Shown: positions 37,088-45,000 of the stretch, piece after piece | Layout: each line of letters begins with the position of its first letter | How positions within the stretch are numbered: position 1 is the stretch's first letter | Assembly: GCA_964518335.1 (NCBI GenBank) | Contig: CAZFDT010000007.1 | Location: 1-64,000 of the forward strand | Reading direction: 5' to 3' | DNA from: CAZFDT01 sp964518335 | GTDB taxonomy: Bacteria > Planctomycetota > Phycisphaerae > Phycisphaerales > Phycisphaeraceae | DNA length: 64,000 bases | Translations under genes and position numbers: made by a program | The notes under the pieces: generated by a model | The model's database searches: none | Seen by the model: only the letters and a program-made list of their open reading frames with translations | What the model was told of the DNA's origin: nothing

Positions 37088-37849
37088 ATGATGCGACGAT
37101 ACCTCATGATTGCACTGCTTCTGATCGTGGCAGGATGCCAGGCTCCGAGCCAACCGACGTTATGCCAGGTGTCTCTGATCGACGCGCTTCTGGCGGGACA
37201 ATACGACGGCGTGGTCACGGTGGGGCAAGTCAAGCGTCGCGGCGATTTCGGCCTGGGCACATTCGACAAGCTCGATGGCGAGATGATCGTGCTTGACGGC
37301 ACGGTATATCGTGCGGCGGCGGACGGGTCTGTCGAGGGGGTGGGCCCGGAAGTCACCACGCCCTTTGCCGCCGTGGTGCGGTTCAAGCCGCAACGCACGG
37401 TTCCGCTGCAGGGCGGGGGGCTGGACCAGGTTCATGCCCAGCTCGATTCAGCGATCGGCAACCTCAACATGTTCCACGCGGTGCGGGTGCGGGCGACGTG
37501 TGCGACGCTGACACTGCGCAGTGTGCCGGCACAGTCGCCACCGTATCGACCACTTGCGGAGGTCGTGACGCATCAGAGCGTATGGACGCACGAGCAGATC
37601 ACCGGCACGTTTGTGGGCCTGCGCTGTCCCGATTACGCCGCAGGGCTGAATGTGCCGGGGTATCACTGGCACTTTCTGAGCGACGATCGCCGCATCGGCG
37701 GCCACGTGCTCACGGCCGATCTGCGCCCGTGCAGCGCTGCAGTGGCTCTTGTCTCCGAATGGCACGTGATCCTGCCGACTGACCATGCCTTCGGCCAGGT
37801 TGATCTGCAGGCAAACCGCGCGCAAGAACTGGAGCGCGTCGAGAAATAG
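37088..37849 (+). CDS. alpha-acetolactate decarboxylase, lipoprotein form
   Basis: A 253-residue protein converting alpha-acetolactate to acetoin. Family signatures are GTFDKLDGEM (57-66), YRAAADG (74-80) and the zinc ligands HxH...H at His193, His195 and His206 in GYHWHFLSDD...GGH, an arrangement very close to that known for the Brevibacillus enzyme. The first 17 residues are a lipoprotein signal with lipobox VAGC (Cys17), so the enzyme is probably anchored in the envelope. The start is supported by GGGAG at 37078-37082; longer in-frame starts upstream would bury the lipobox. No acetolactate synthase gene is adjacent. It converges with the SDR gene. Confidence 0.88.
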   Translation: MMRRYLMIALLLIVAGCQAPSQPTLCQVSLIDALLAGQYDGVVTVGQVKRRGDFGLGTFDKLDGEMIVLDGTVYRAAADGSVEGVGPEVTTPFAAVVRFKPQRTVPLQGGGLDQVHAQLDSAIGNLNMFHAVRVRATCATLTLRSVPAQSPPYRPLAEVVTHQSVWTHEQITGTFVGLRCPDYAAGLNVPGYHWHFLSDDRRIGGHVLTADLRPCSAAVALVSEWHVILPTDHAFGQVDLQANRAQELERVEK

Positions 37850-37858
37850 CCCGCCTTT

Positions 37859-38638
37859 TTACAGCCGGTGCAGATGGAATCCGCCATCGACGTTGAAGAC
37901 TTCGCCCGTGGAAAAGGGGAAGCGATCTTCGGCGATGGCGAGTACAGCAGCGGCGACATCGTCGGGCCGGCCCCAGCGGCGGATGGGCGTGATGCCGCGC
38001 TCGTCCTCGAGAATGAGCTTGTCGTACTTGGCCTTCACCGGGCCCGTCATGTCGGTGGCGATCACACCGGGTCGTATCTCGTACACGCCGATGCCATGCT
38101 CGGCCAGACGTGTCGCGAACAGACTCGTCACCATGGCCAGGCCCGCCTTGGCGACGCAGTATTCGCCGCGATTCACGCTGGCCGTGTAGGCGCTGATGGA
38201 ACTGATGGTGACGATTCTGGCTGCCTGCGGCTTGGTGTCGATCATGTGCCGAGCCACCCGCTGGGTCAGGAAGAACGTCCCCTTGAGGTTGGTGTCCAGG
38301 ACATAGTCCCAGCTATCCTCGCCCATTTCGAGCATGTCCGCCCGCACCTTCGGCGCGACGCCGGCGTTATTCACCAGCAGGTCGATGTCGCCGCCAAGCG
38401 CCACTGCAGCGGCAATCAACTTTTCGTGGTCGGCCAGGTTCCCCACATCAGCCTGCACCGTCATCGCCCTCCCACCGCCCTGTCGAACCAGCGCCGCGGC
38501 TTCGTCGGCGGCCGCGGCATTGCCGGCATAGTTGACGACCACGTTCCATCCGGCCTGGCCAAGAACCACGGCGATGGCGCGGCCGATCCCGCGGCTGGCG
38601 CCGGTGACGATCGCAGTACGGGGATTGGATTTATCCAT
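37859..38638 (-). CDS. short-chain dehydrogenase/reductase, FabG-like
   Basis: A classical SDR of 259 residues: cofactor motif TGASRGIG (about 12-19), NNAG, a catalytic Ser in SSISAY, and Tyr-x3-Lys in YCVAK. It is annotated by similarity to 3-oxoacyl-ACP reductases, but it follows a GH88 unsaturated uronyl hydrolase gene in the same direction. A sugar or keto-uronate reductase role is therefore at least as likely, since KduD-type SDRs act on the keto-uronates released in such pathways. ATG 38638 was preferred over the in-frame start at 38656. It is the last gene of the minus-strand group that begins near 42548. Confidence 0.82.
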   Translation of the reverse strand: MDKSNPRTAIVTGASRGIGRAIAVVLGQAGWNVVVNYAGNAAAADEAAALVRQGGGRAMTVQADVGNLADHEKLIAAAVALGGDIDLLVNNAGVAPKVRADMLEMGEDSWDYVLDTNLKGTFFLTQRVARHMIDTKPQAARIVTISSISAYTASVNRGEYCVAKAGLAMVTSLFATRLAEHGIGVYEIRPGVIATDMTGPVKAKYDKLILEDERGITPIRRWGRPDDVAAAVLAIAEDRFPFSTGEVFNVDGGFHLHRL

Positions 38639-38668
38639 GGCGGTGCTGAGTCGCATGCGGCTGAAGGA

Positions 38669-40027
38669 TCAGAGAAAGAACGTCGGATACGGCTGGCCAG
38701 TGGCCATGCGTTTGATGAGGTGGGCCAGCTCCAGCAGGTGGTAGTCGCCCCACATGCTCGACTCGCCGCAGGGAACTTTGCGCCCGCGCGGCACATGGTC
38801 CCAGCCGTTGGGTCGGTGATAGACGCTGTGCAGCAGCAGGCCCTGATGTCCGGACTTCATCGACAGGTAAGGTTCATCGAAGAGCGTGCGGGCGACGGTG
38901 AGGCCCGCAGCGACGTGCCGCTTCGACTTGAGATAGTTGCCCAGACGGATCAGGCCCTGTGCGGCGATCGCCGCGGCGCTGGAATCGACCGGTTCGTGGT
39001 CGTTGCAAGGATCGGCGGGACGATCGCGCCAATGCTGCAGTTGACTCAGGCCGGGAGCGCCGTCATCCCAGTAGGGAATGCCGTCGACGGCAGTCACGTC
39101 GTGGAGGTAGTGGTCGCAGGTTTCCACAGCGTTTTGCCGGTACACCTTCATCACGTCCGATTTCGCCAGTCCGCAAGCCGCCTGGAAGTCGCGGCTGCTG
39201 ATCGTGGCTAAGAACTCGAGTTCTTCGGCGTAGCCGAGCATGGCCCACGCCAGGCCGCGCGTCCACGTGCTGAAGGGCGAATAGCCCTGCTGGGTGGCGC
39301 GGCAGCGGAAGTTGCCGTCGTTGCGGTTGAACACGGCCTCGTGTGCGGTGCGCCCGCGCACATCGTAAGTGTGGTCGCTGTCGCCGTGGAACACGATGTA
39401 TTTCGCCGTGGTCAGGCCGTGGAGAATGCTGCGTTTGAGGAGGTTGGCGGACTTGTCGTTCTCGTGCATGAGCACGTGGCCGAGCTGCCACGCCACGCCG
39501 AGGATGCGCGTTGTACGCATCGTGTCCACGAACAACGAGTGCGGGCCGTTGAACGAATAGATGTAGCCCATCCCTTTGCTGCCGGACCATCGCGCCGCCT
39601 GCACCGCCCCGCTGGCGGCAATGGCATTCTCATACACCTGACGTTCCCAGGCGTTCTCCTTGATTCGCCCTTCGTTCATCAGCCGCAGCAGGTTGCCGTA
39701 GGTCGAGAGGTTGTTGAATCCGTGGTCGTGGACACCGACGTGTGTCACATGCGGCAACATTCGCTCGATAGTACGTGTGCGGCCCAGTTCGATGAGCTTG
39801 CGATCCTCCGTCGCATCGCCGGTGAGAATCAGCCAACCGTACTGAAACCCCTGCGTCCACTCGGTCCACCCGCGCGAGGTGTAACGCCCATCGACAGTGA
39901 ACACGGGCGTGCCCTGGCGCGGGTCCCACGACTTGTCGAGCTGGCGCCCCTTGCGGGTGGCGATCTTGAACACACGGTCCACTGCAGCAAGCAGCGAACG
40001 GGGAGTGATGCTGGCGTCGATCTTCAT
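38669..40027 (-). CDS. glycoside hydrolase family 88 (unsaturated uronyl hydrolase)
   Basis: A 452-residue (alpha/alpha)6-barrel protein. GH88 landmarks are WTQGFQYGW (57-65), HDHGF with Asp101, the second catalytic Asp168 in FVDTMR, TRGLAWAMLGYAEEL, PYWDDGAPG, PVDSSAAAIAAQGL and the C-terminal SSMWGDYHLLEL. GH88 enzymes remove the unsaturated uronate left at the non-reducing end after polysaccharide lyases cut uronic-acid polymers. There is no signal peptide, so it should act on imported oligosaccharides in the cytoplasm. It starts 3 bases after hisI and precedes the SDR by 30 bases. Confidence 0.85.
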   Translation of the reverse strand: MKIDASITPRSLLAAVDRVFKIATRKGRQLDKSWDPRQGTPVFTVDGRYTSRGWTEWTQGFQYGWLILTGDATEDRKLIELGRTRTIERMLPHVTHVGVHDHGFNNLSTYGNLLRLMNEGRIKENAWERQVYENAIAASGAVQAARWSGSKGMGYIYSFNGPHSLFVDTMRTTRILGVAWQLGHVLMHENDKSANLLKRSILHGLTTAKYIVFHGDSDHTYDVRGRTAHEAVFNRNDGNFRCRATQQGYSPFSTWTRGLAWAMLGYAEELEFLATISSRDFQAACGLAKSDVMKVYRQNAVETCDHYLHDVTAVDGIPYWDDGAPGLSQLQHWRDRPADPCNDHEPVDSSAAAIAAQGLIRLGNYLKSKRHVAAGLTVARTLFDEPYLSMKSGHQGLLLHSVYHRPNGWDHVPRGRKVPCGESSMWGDYHLLELAHLIKRMATGQPYPTFFL

Positions 40028-40030
40028 GGG

Positions 40031-40435
40031 CTAGGACTTGTACACGGTATTGGGGTCGAAGACTTCCTCGTCGGTGACGCGCAGGGCGCTGTCGCCATCG
40101 ACGACGCGGTAGAAGCAGCTCTGGTAGCCCACGTGACAGCACGGGCCGTGGCTGCGGCACGAGAGTAGCACCACGTCCTGGTCGCAATCGACGCGGGCCT
40201 CGACGACCTCCTGAATGTGGCCGGACGACTCGCCCTTGACCCACATTTTATTGCGGCTGCGACTGTAGAAGGTGGCTTTGCGCGTCTGCAGGGTCTGCTT
40301 CAGAGCCGCGTCGTTCATCCACCCGACCATGAGGACGCGGCCCGTAGCGTGGTCCTGCACGATGGCGGGGACGAGGCCCTTATCGTCGAACTTCACATCC
40401 AGCGTCAGCGTCGTTTCGCGTGCAGTGTCGGACAT
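40031..40435 (-). CDS. hisI: phosphoribosyl-AMP cyclohydrolase
   Basis: A 134-residue stand-alone HisI, the third step of histidine synthesis, opening the adenine ring of PR-AMP. Signatures are GRVLMVGWMN, ATFYSRSRNKMWVKGE, a DCDQD metal-binding acidic cluster and the zinc cysteines in LSCRSHGPCCHVGYQSCF. No hisE or other his gene is nearby. It sits between a URO-D family gene and GH88 on the same strand, with 44- and 3-base gaps, so it probably shares their transcript. Confidence 0.92.
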   Translation of the reverse strand: MSDTARETTLTLDVKFDDKGLVPAIVQDHATGRVLMVGWMNDAALKQTLQTRKATFYSRSRNKMWVKGESSGHIQEVVEARVDCDQDVVLLSCRSHGPCCHVGYQSCFYRVVDGDSALRVTDEEVFDPNTVYKS

Positions 40436-40479
40436 AGGGGCGGATTATAGCGGTCGGGCCCGCCTCCACGCGTGCCCGA

Positions 40480-41595
40480 TCATGCCATCTGTTTCACCGT
40501 CGCCGACAATGACGTCTGCCGCACGGCATCGACCAGCGCCACGATGTTGTCCCACGGCACGTCCGGCTCCAGCACGTGCGTCGGCGCCACGACCAGCGCC
40601 GCCCCTTGCCTGGCGTGCTCAGCCAGATGGGCGACCAGGTCGCGCACCGCGTCGGTGGTGCCGAACGGCATTGTCGTCTGCGTGCCCACCATGCCCCAGA
40701 ACGCCAGCCGCTGTCGATAGCTCACGATGAGGTCGTCCACAGGCATGCACTCGGGCTGCATCGGGTTGAGGATATCGACGCCGATCTCAATAAGGTCGTC
40801 GATGATGTCGCGGATGTCGCCGTCGCTGTGGTAGCGAATCCAGACATGGTGGTCGCCCTGGTGGCGGCGGATGGTGTCGATGACGCGAGCGAGGCGCGGC
40901 TTCAGATGCTGGCGCCAGTAATCGGGGGCCATCATCATGCCGTGTTGCGTCCCGACGTCGTCGCCCAGCCCGATGACGTCGGCGCCTGCGCGGCTGTATG
41001 CCGTGGCCAGCACGCAGGAACGATGGGTGTGCCAGTCCAGCAGCCAGTCGGCGATGCCGTTGCCCTCGGCCAGGTCCATGAACAGGTTGTCCATCCCACG
41101 GGCATACCAGGCATGCTCGAAGACCGTGCATTCCATGTTGGCCACGGCGGCGCGGCCCTCGGCGTGAGCGCGCCGCACTTGTTCGGGCAGTTCCGCCCCC
41201 AGCGCCGCATCGTCATAGTCGGGCCAGGGCAGCGAATCCAACTGCTCCACGCGCTGGATCGCGCTCAGGGGGTGGATCATCTCCGTGAGGTGGTAGGCTT
41301 TGCCCAGCGTGTGAACCGGCGGGCGCACGTGCGCAAAGCCCATCGCGTTGACCTCGCAGTGGTCAGGCCAAACAAAGCCCAGCGCCGCCGTAACGTCGCG
41401 CCAAGCCTGCGGGTCGCCACGAGGCAAGGCGATGCCGACGCTGCGAAAATCCAGATCGAACGCATCGGTGGCGCTGTCACAGCCGGTGCGTTCTTTCATC
41501 TGGCGCAGCACGGGGCTGGTCATCGGCAAGTCGATGGGTAAGTGCAGCGCGCCTTGGCCGCGCATCATCCGGTGGAAATTGTCTCGTCTGGTCAT
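40480..41595 (-). CDS. URO-D family methyltransferase-like protein
   Basis: A 371-residue protein with the uroporphyrinogen decarboxylase/MtaA-type barrel. It begins MTRRDNFHRMMRGQ, as many planctomycete URO-D paralogues do, and carries HSDGDIRDIIDDLIEIGVDILNP-type and PMQPECMP segments near 250-275. The heme-pathway HemE arginine-rich N-terminal motif is absent. It is therefore more likely a corrinoid- or folate-linked methyl transfer protein, or another paralogue, than HemE. Neighbours are PhyH upstream and hisI/GH88 downstream, suggesting demethylation or modification of sugar-derived substrates, which is inference only. Confidence 0.72.
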   Translation of the reverse strand: MTRRDNFHRMMRGQGALHLPIDLPMTSPVLRQMKERTGCDSATDAFDLDFRSVGIALPRGDPQAWRDVTAALGFVWPDHCEVNAMGFAHVRPPVHTLGKAYHLTEMIHPLSAIQRVEQLDSLPWPDYDDAALGAELPEQVRRAHAEGRAAVANMECTVFEHAWYARGMDNLFMDLAEGNGIADWLLDWHTHRSCVLATAYSRAGADVIGLGDDVGTQHGMMMAPDYWRQHLKPRLARVIDTIRRHQGDHHVWIRYHSDGDIRDIIDDLIEIGVDILNPMQPECMPVDDLIVSYRQRLAFWGMVGTQTTMPFGTTDAVRDLVAHLAEHARQGAALVVAPTHVLEPDVPWDNIVALVDAVRQTSLSATVKQMA

Positions 41596-41633
41596 AGAGC
41601 TGCTCGGTGCTCAGGGCCGCATGGCCCTGAAGG

Positions 41634-42548
41634 TCACACCCCCCATTCGGCGCGGGCCGTCGCCATGGGCTTGACCTTTGCCGGCTCTGTCATCCACGCA
41701 TAGTGGCCGATCGGATTGTCGCCGATCCATCGTTCGTCAATCGGCGCCGAGGCAGGCTGAAAGCGCACGTCGCACGACAGCCGCCAGCGATCGGTCACGT
41801 TCGTTGTCGAGGCGTGCAAAGTGTACATGCCGAAAGTCAGGATATCGCCTGCCCGGAACGAGGCGGTCTTCCACCGCCCGCCGAACCGGGACACGATCTC
41901 TTTCATGTCGCGGCTGAACCAGCCCTCGACGCGATCGCGGTCCACGTCCATACGGCCGTAGGTTCTGCGGAGCTTCTCGAAGCCCGGCGCGTTGTGCGAG
42001 CCCTCGCAGATCGCCAACACGCCCTGTTCGATGTCGATGTCGCCCAGCGGAACCCAGCAGGTCATCAGCCGATCGGTGCCACGGCCCATGTACACCACGT
42101 CGTAATGGGCGCCGGTGAACTCCTCGTGGCCCACGGCTCGCAACCACTTGAAGTCGTAGGTGGTCACCGGTTCGTCGAAGAAGCGACTGTAGAAGTCAAA
42201 AAGCTCAGGAGCTTCGAGGACTGCCCTCACCGCCTCACAATGCGTGATGCCTCTGCGGCCCATCATGCCCACGCTCTTACCGTACTGCCCCATGACCCCG
42301 TCGAGCGGCCGCGACCCCGGCTCCAGACCCTCGTGCTCGGCCATGTAGTGCAGGATGGTCTCGCGAGCGTGCTGAACCTTGCGGGGGTCGATCAGGCCGC
42401 GCATGAACAGGTAGCCATCTTCGTTGAACCGAGCCCGCAACGCCAGGGGATCGAGGCGCAGATGGCTGCTGTCGCGCAGCTCGCCGAGGCCCGTGTCGGG
42501 GTCGGGACCGGGGTAGTGAAAAGTCTGATGGCCGAATTGAACTTGCAT
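41634..42548 (-). CDS. phytanoyl-CoA dioxygenase family (PhyH) Fe(II)/2-oxoglutarate oxygenase
   Basis: A 304-residue protein with the PhyH metal triad: H-x-D in GAHYDVVY near residue 147-149, a distal His in MYTLHAS near 249, and the 2-oxoglutarate-binding Arg in WRLSCDVRFQ just after. It hydroxylates an unknown small substrate with O2 and 2-oxoglutarate. It is the first gene of the minus-strand group (PhyH, URO-D, hisI, GH88, SDR) and is divergent from an AraC-family regulator 98 bases away, which is the obvious candidate for its control. Confidence 0.82.
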   Translation of the reverse strand: MQVQFGHQTFHYPGPDPDTGLGELRDSSHLRLDPLALRARFNEDGYLFMRGLIDPRKVQHARETILHYMAEHEGLEPGSRPLDGVMGQYGKSVGMMGRRGITHCEAVRAVLEAPELFDFYSRFFDEPVTTYDFKWLRAVGHEEFTGAHYDVVYMGRGTDRLMTCWVPLGDIDIEQGVLAICEGSHNAPGFEKLRRTYGRMDVDRDRVEGWFSRDMKEIVSRFGGRWKTASFRAGDILTFGMYTLHASTTNVTDRWRLSCDVRFQPASAPIDERWIGDNPIGHYAWMTEPAKVKPMATARAEWGV

Positions 42549-42646
42549 GGGTTGGCTCCGTTCGCAGGGCTACCGACATGGATTTTCTATCATGAACAGC
42601 CAATTGCCATGGCCGCACTGCCCAACAACTTGTATTATTTGTCCGC
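42549..42646. promoter_or_regulatory. divergent promoter region between PhyH and AraC genes
   Basis: This 98-base gap must contain both starts. On the plus strand the AT-rich TATTAT at 42633-42638 lies only 8 bases before the AraC ATG, so if it is a -10 element the regulator mRNA would be nearly leaderless. No clear -35 partner is found at normal spacing. No operator could be singled out. Confidence 0.35.
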
Positions 42647-43462
42647 ATGGCTACCCCCTTGTTCCGTCCGGCGCTGGAGGTTGACAGCGGCCTGGGCCGC
42701 GTCAGCCAGGCGGGGGAGTTGCATAAGGACGATGTGGGGCCGGATATGCGGCCTTACCGCACATTCGGGCGGTTCGCCATCGTTTACCTGCTCGAAGGCC
42801 AGGGCCACTACGCCGACGCCCAGGGCATCGATCGGGCGGTCCGACCGGGTGACCTGATTGTGGTCTTCCCCACACTTCCTCACCGCTACGGCCCTGCCCC
42901 TGGGCAACGCTGGCGCGAGGTGTATCTGGTCTTCGAGGGTCGGCTCTTCGAGCCATGGGAACAGACCGGGTGGCTCGATGTGCGCCGGCCGGTGCTGCAC
43001 GTCGAGCCGGTGACGACGTGGCAGCGGCGTATTGCGGCGGTGCTCGACCCCTCCCCGCCGACCACACCCGCGGCGGCGCTGGTCGAGGTCTGTCGCCTGC
43101 AGCAGTTGCTCGCCGACGCGCTGGCGACCAACGATCCGACCCCGCATGGCGCGGAGGCGACGTGGCTGGCGCAGGCCCGCATCCTGTTGGAAGGCGACGA
43201 CGACCTGGCGCGGGTGGCGCACCTGTTGCACTGCTCCTTCACCACGTTCCGCCGCCGCTTCACCCTTCTGGCGGGCATCTCGCCAGCACGCTACCGCGCC
43301 CAGCGTCGGATCGAGCGGGCCTGCGAACTGATGCATCGGGCCGACCTGACGGACAAGCAGATCGCCGCCGAGCTGGGCTTCTGCGACGAGTTTCATTTCT
43401 CCCGCCGGTTCAAGCAGATCGCGGGCTTATCACCGCGGGCGTACCGACGAAGCCTGCCCTGA
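42647..43462 (+). CDS. AraC-family transcriptional regulator
   Basis: A 271-residue protein. The N-terminal half (about 25-120) is a cupin-like AraC ligand-binding domain with FAIVYLLEGQGHY and RPGDLIVVFPTLPHRY. The C-terminal half (about 170-268) holds two helix-turn-helix units: LARVAHLLHCSFTTFRRRF and the signature DKQIAAELGFCDEFHFSRRFK with ending GLSPRAYRR. It probably senses a sugar and controls the divergent PhyH-URO-D-hisI-GH88-SDR group. Its stop shares a base with the possible start of the DUF2868 gene. Confidence 0.87.
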   Translation: MATPLFRPALEVDSGLGRVSQAGELHKDDVGPDMRPYRTFGRFAIVYLLEGQGHYADAQGIDRAVRPGDLIVVFPTLPHRYGPAPGQRWREVYLVFEGRLFEPWEQTGWLDVRRPVLHVEPVTTWQRRIAAVLDPSPPTTPAAALVEVCRLQQLLADALATNDPTPHGAEATWLAQARILLEGDDDLARVAHLLHCSFTTFRRRFTLLAGISPARYRAQRRIERACELMHRADLTDKQIAAELGFCDEFHFSRRFKQIAGLSPRAYRRSLP

Positions 43463-45000
43463 TGCCTGAGGGCAAAGCCCAAGAGGCCGTATCATGGTCA
43501 GGCATGGCCTCACACCGCGGCGAACTGGGACTGCTCATTGACGTGGCGCAGCAACTGCGCGCCGACGATGGGCGGCCCGAGAGCGAGCTTCATCGACGGG
43601 ACCGGGCCGTGGGTCTGGCGATCGACGCCCGGCGGCTGAAGCCTCGCGCCATGCTGCAGTCGTGGCTGCAGCGCGTGACGGACGATGGTGAGAACGTCCA
43701 GGGCCGGCGGGTCGATTCGGCGATATTCATCTCGTCACTGGTGCTGCCGCTGCTGGGCGTCCTTGCAGGCGTGACCACAGCCACGGCCGTGTTTCACTAT
43801 GACGGAACGCTGCCGGTCAATGTGCTGAAGGTGCTGGCGGTGTTTGTCCTCCTGCAGGTGGTGCTGCTGATGCTGACGGTGGTCGTGATCTTGCCCGCGG
43901 GGCTGCGGCGGATCGTGCCGGGGCTCGACGGCATGCAGGATGCGTTGTCGATGTTGAGTCCGGGCCGATTGATCGTGCCTCTGATGCATCTGCTGCCGCA
44001 GACGTGGCGCGAGGCGTTCGCTCGGCTTCGCGCCGGGGGCGAGGCGCACCACCGCCTCTTTGCCGGTGTGTACAAGTGGCTGGTGCTGCAGGGGTCGCAG
44101 CAGTTCGCCGTGGGCTTTAACGTCGGCGCGCTGCTGGGCGCGATGGCGTTGGTCATGGGCACGGACCTGGCGTTTGGGTGGAGTACGACGCTGCAACTGC
44201 GTGCGGAGGACGTGTACCGCTGGACGCGATCGCTGTCGCTGCCGTGGTGGTGGATGCCGCAGGCACAGGCGTCAGTGGAACTCATCGAGGTGACACGGTT
44301 CTACCGCACGCCGGAAGGCGGTGTGTTCGATGTGGGGCTGGACGGCAACCCGCGGACGCCCGGCGGCTGGTGGCCGTTCCTGGTGATGTGCATCATCATG
44401 TATGGCCTGCTGCCGCGGCTGATTTTGATGTATGTGGCCAGACGACGGCTGACGCGGGCGATCGAGCGGGCATTGACGCTGCTGCCTGGCGCGGCGGAGC
44501 TGCGCGATCGTCTGCAGCGGCCGTGGATCGAAACCGGTTCCCAGGAGCAGGAGGACGCAACGAACGGCGGGCCGCACACGTTGAGAGAGGCGCAGCCCGG
44601 GAGCGACATCGACCGGCACCGACGGACGGTGGCGATCAACTGGTCGAACGTGCCCGTGTCCGCCGAGGCGTTGCGGACGACGCTGGCGCCCCAGGTGGTG
44701 GAGGCGGGCCAGATGGACCTGGCCATGGACCGACGGGCGATCGAAGCGGCGCAAGTGGCTGGAGAGGGTGCGGCGGCGATCGTGGTGCGGGCGTGGGAGC
44801 CGCCGCTGATGGATCTGGTGGATTTCATCGTCGAACTGCGGCGGGCGATGGGCGAGGGACGACCAATCCACGTGGTGCCTGTGAACGTCGGCGCCGATGG
44901 TCGCCTGGCGGCGGCGTCGAAGAACGACCTGGCGATCTGGCGGCGCAAAATGGCCACGGTGGGCGACCCCTGGTTGAAAGTGGCCGACGCACCATGTTGA
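43462..45000 (+). CDS. DUF2868 membrane protein
   Basis: A 512-residue protein from ATG 43462, or 498 residues from ATG 43504; I cannot decide, since neither has a strong ribosome-binding site. It has about five membrane segments (around 90-112, 120-145, 208-235, 300-325) and the DUF2868 pattern of an N-terminal charged helix (LLIDVAQQLRADDGR) and a cytosolic C-terminal domain with EPPLMDLVDFIVELRRAM. DUF2868 genes are regularly followed by a DUF3482 GTPase, as here, with a 7-base overlap, indicating a functional membrane-GTPase pair of unknown role. Confidence 0.78.
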   Translation: MPEGKAQEAVSWSGMASHRGELGLLIDVAQQLRADDGRPESELHRRDRAVGLAIDARRLKPRAMLQSWLQRVTDDGENVQGRRVDSAIFISSLVLPLLGVLAGVTTATAVFHYDGTLPVNVLKVLAVFVLLQVVLLMLTVVVILPAGLRRIVPGLDGMQDALSMLSPGRLIVPLMHLLPQTWREAFARLRAGGEAHHRLFAGVYKWLVLQGSQQFAVGFNVGALLGAMALVMGTDLAFGWSTTLQLRAEDVYRWTRSLSLPWWWMPQAQASVELIEVTRFYRTPEGGVFDVGLDGNPRTPGGWWPFLVMCIIMYGLLPRLILMYVARRRLTRAIERALTLLPGAAELRDRLQRPWIETGSQEQEDATNGGPHTLREAQPGSDIDRHRRTVAINWSNVPVSAEALRTTLAPQVVEAGQMDLAMDRRAIEAAQVAGEGAAAIVVRAWEPPLMDLVDFIVELRRAMGEGRPIHVVPVNVGADGRLAAASKNDLAIWRRKMATVGDPWLKVADAPC

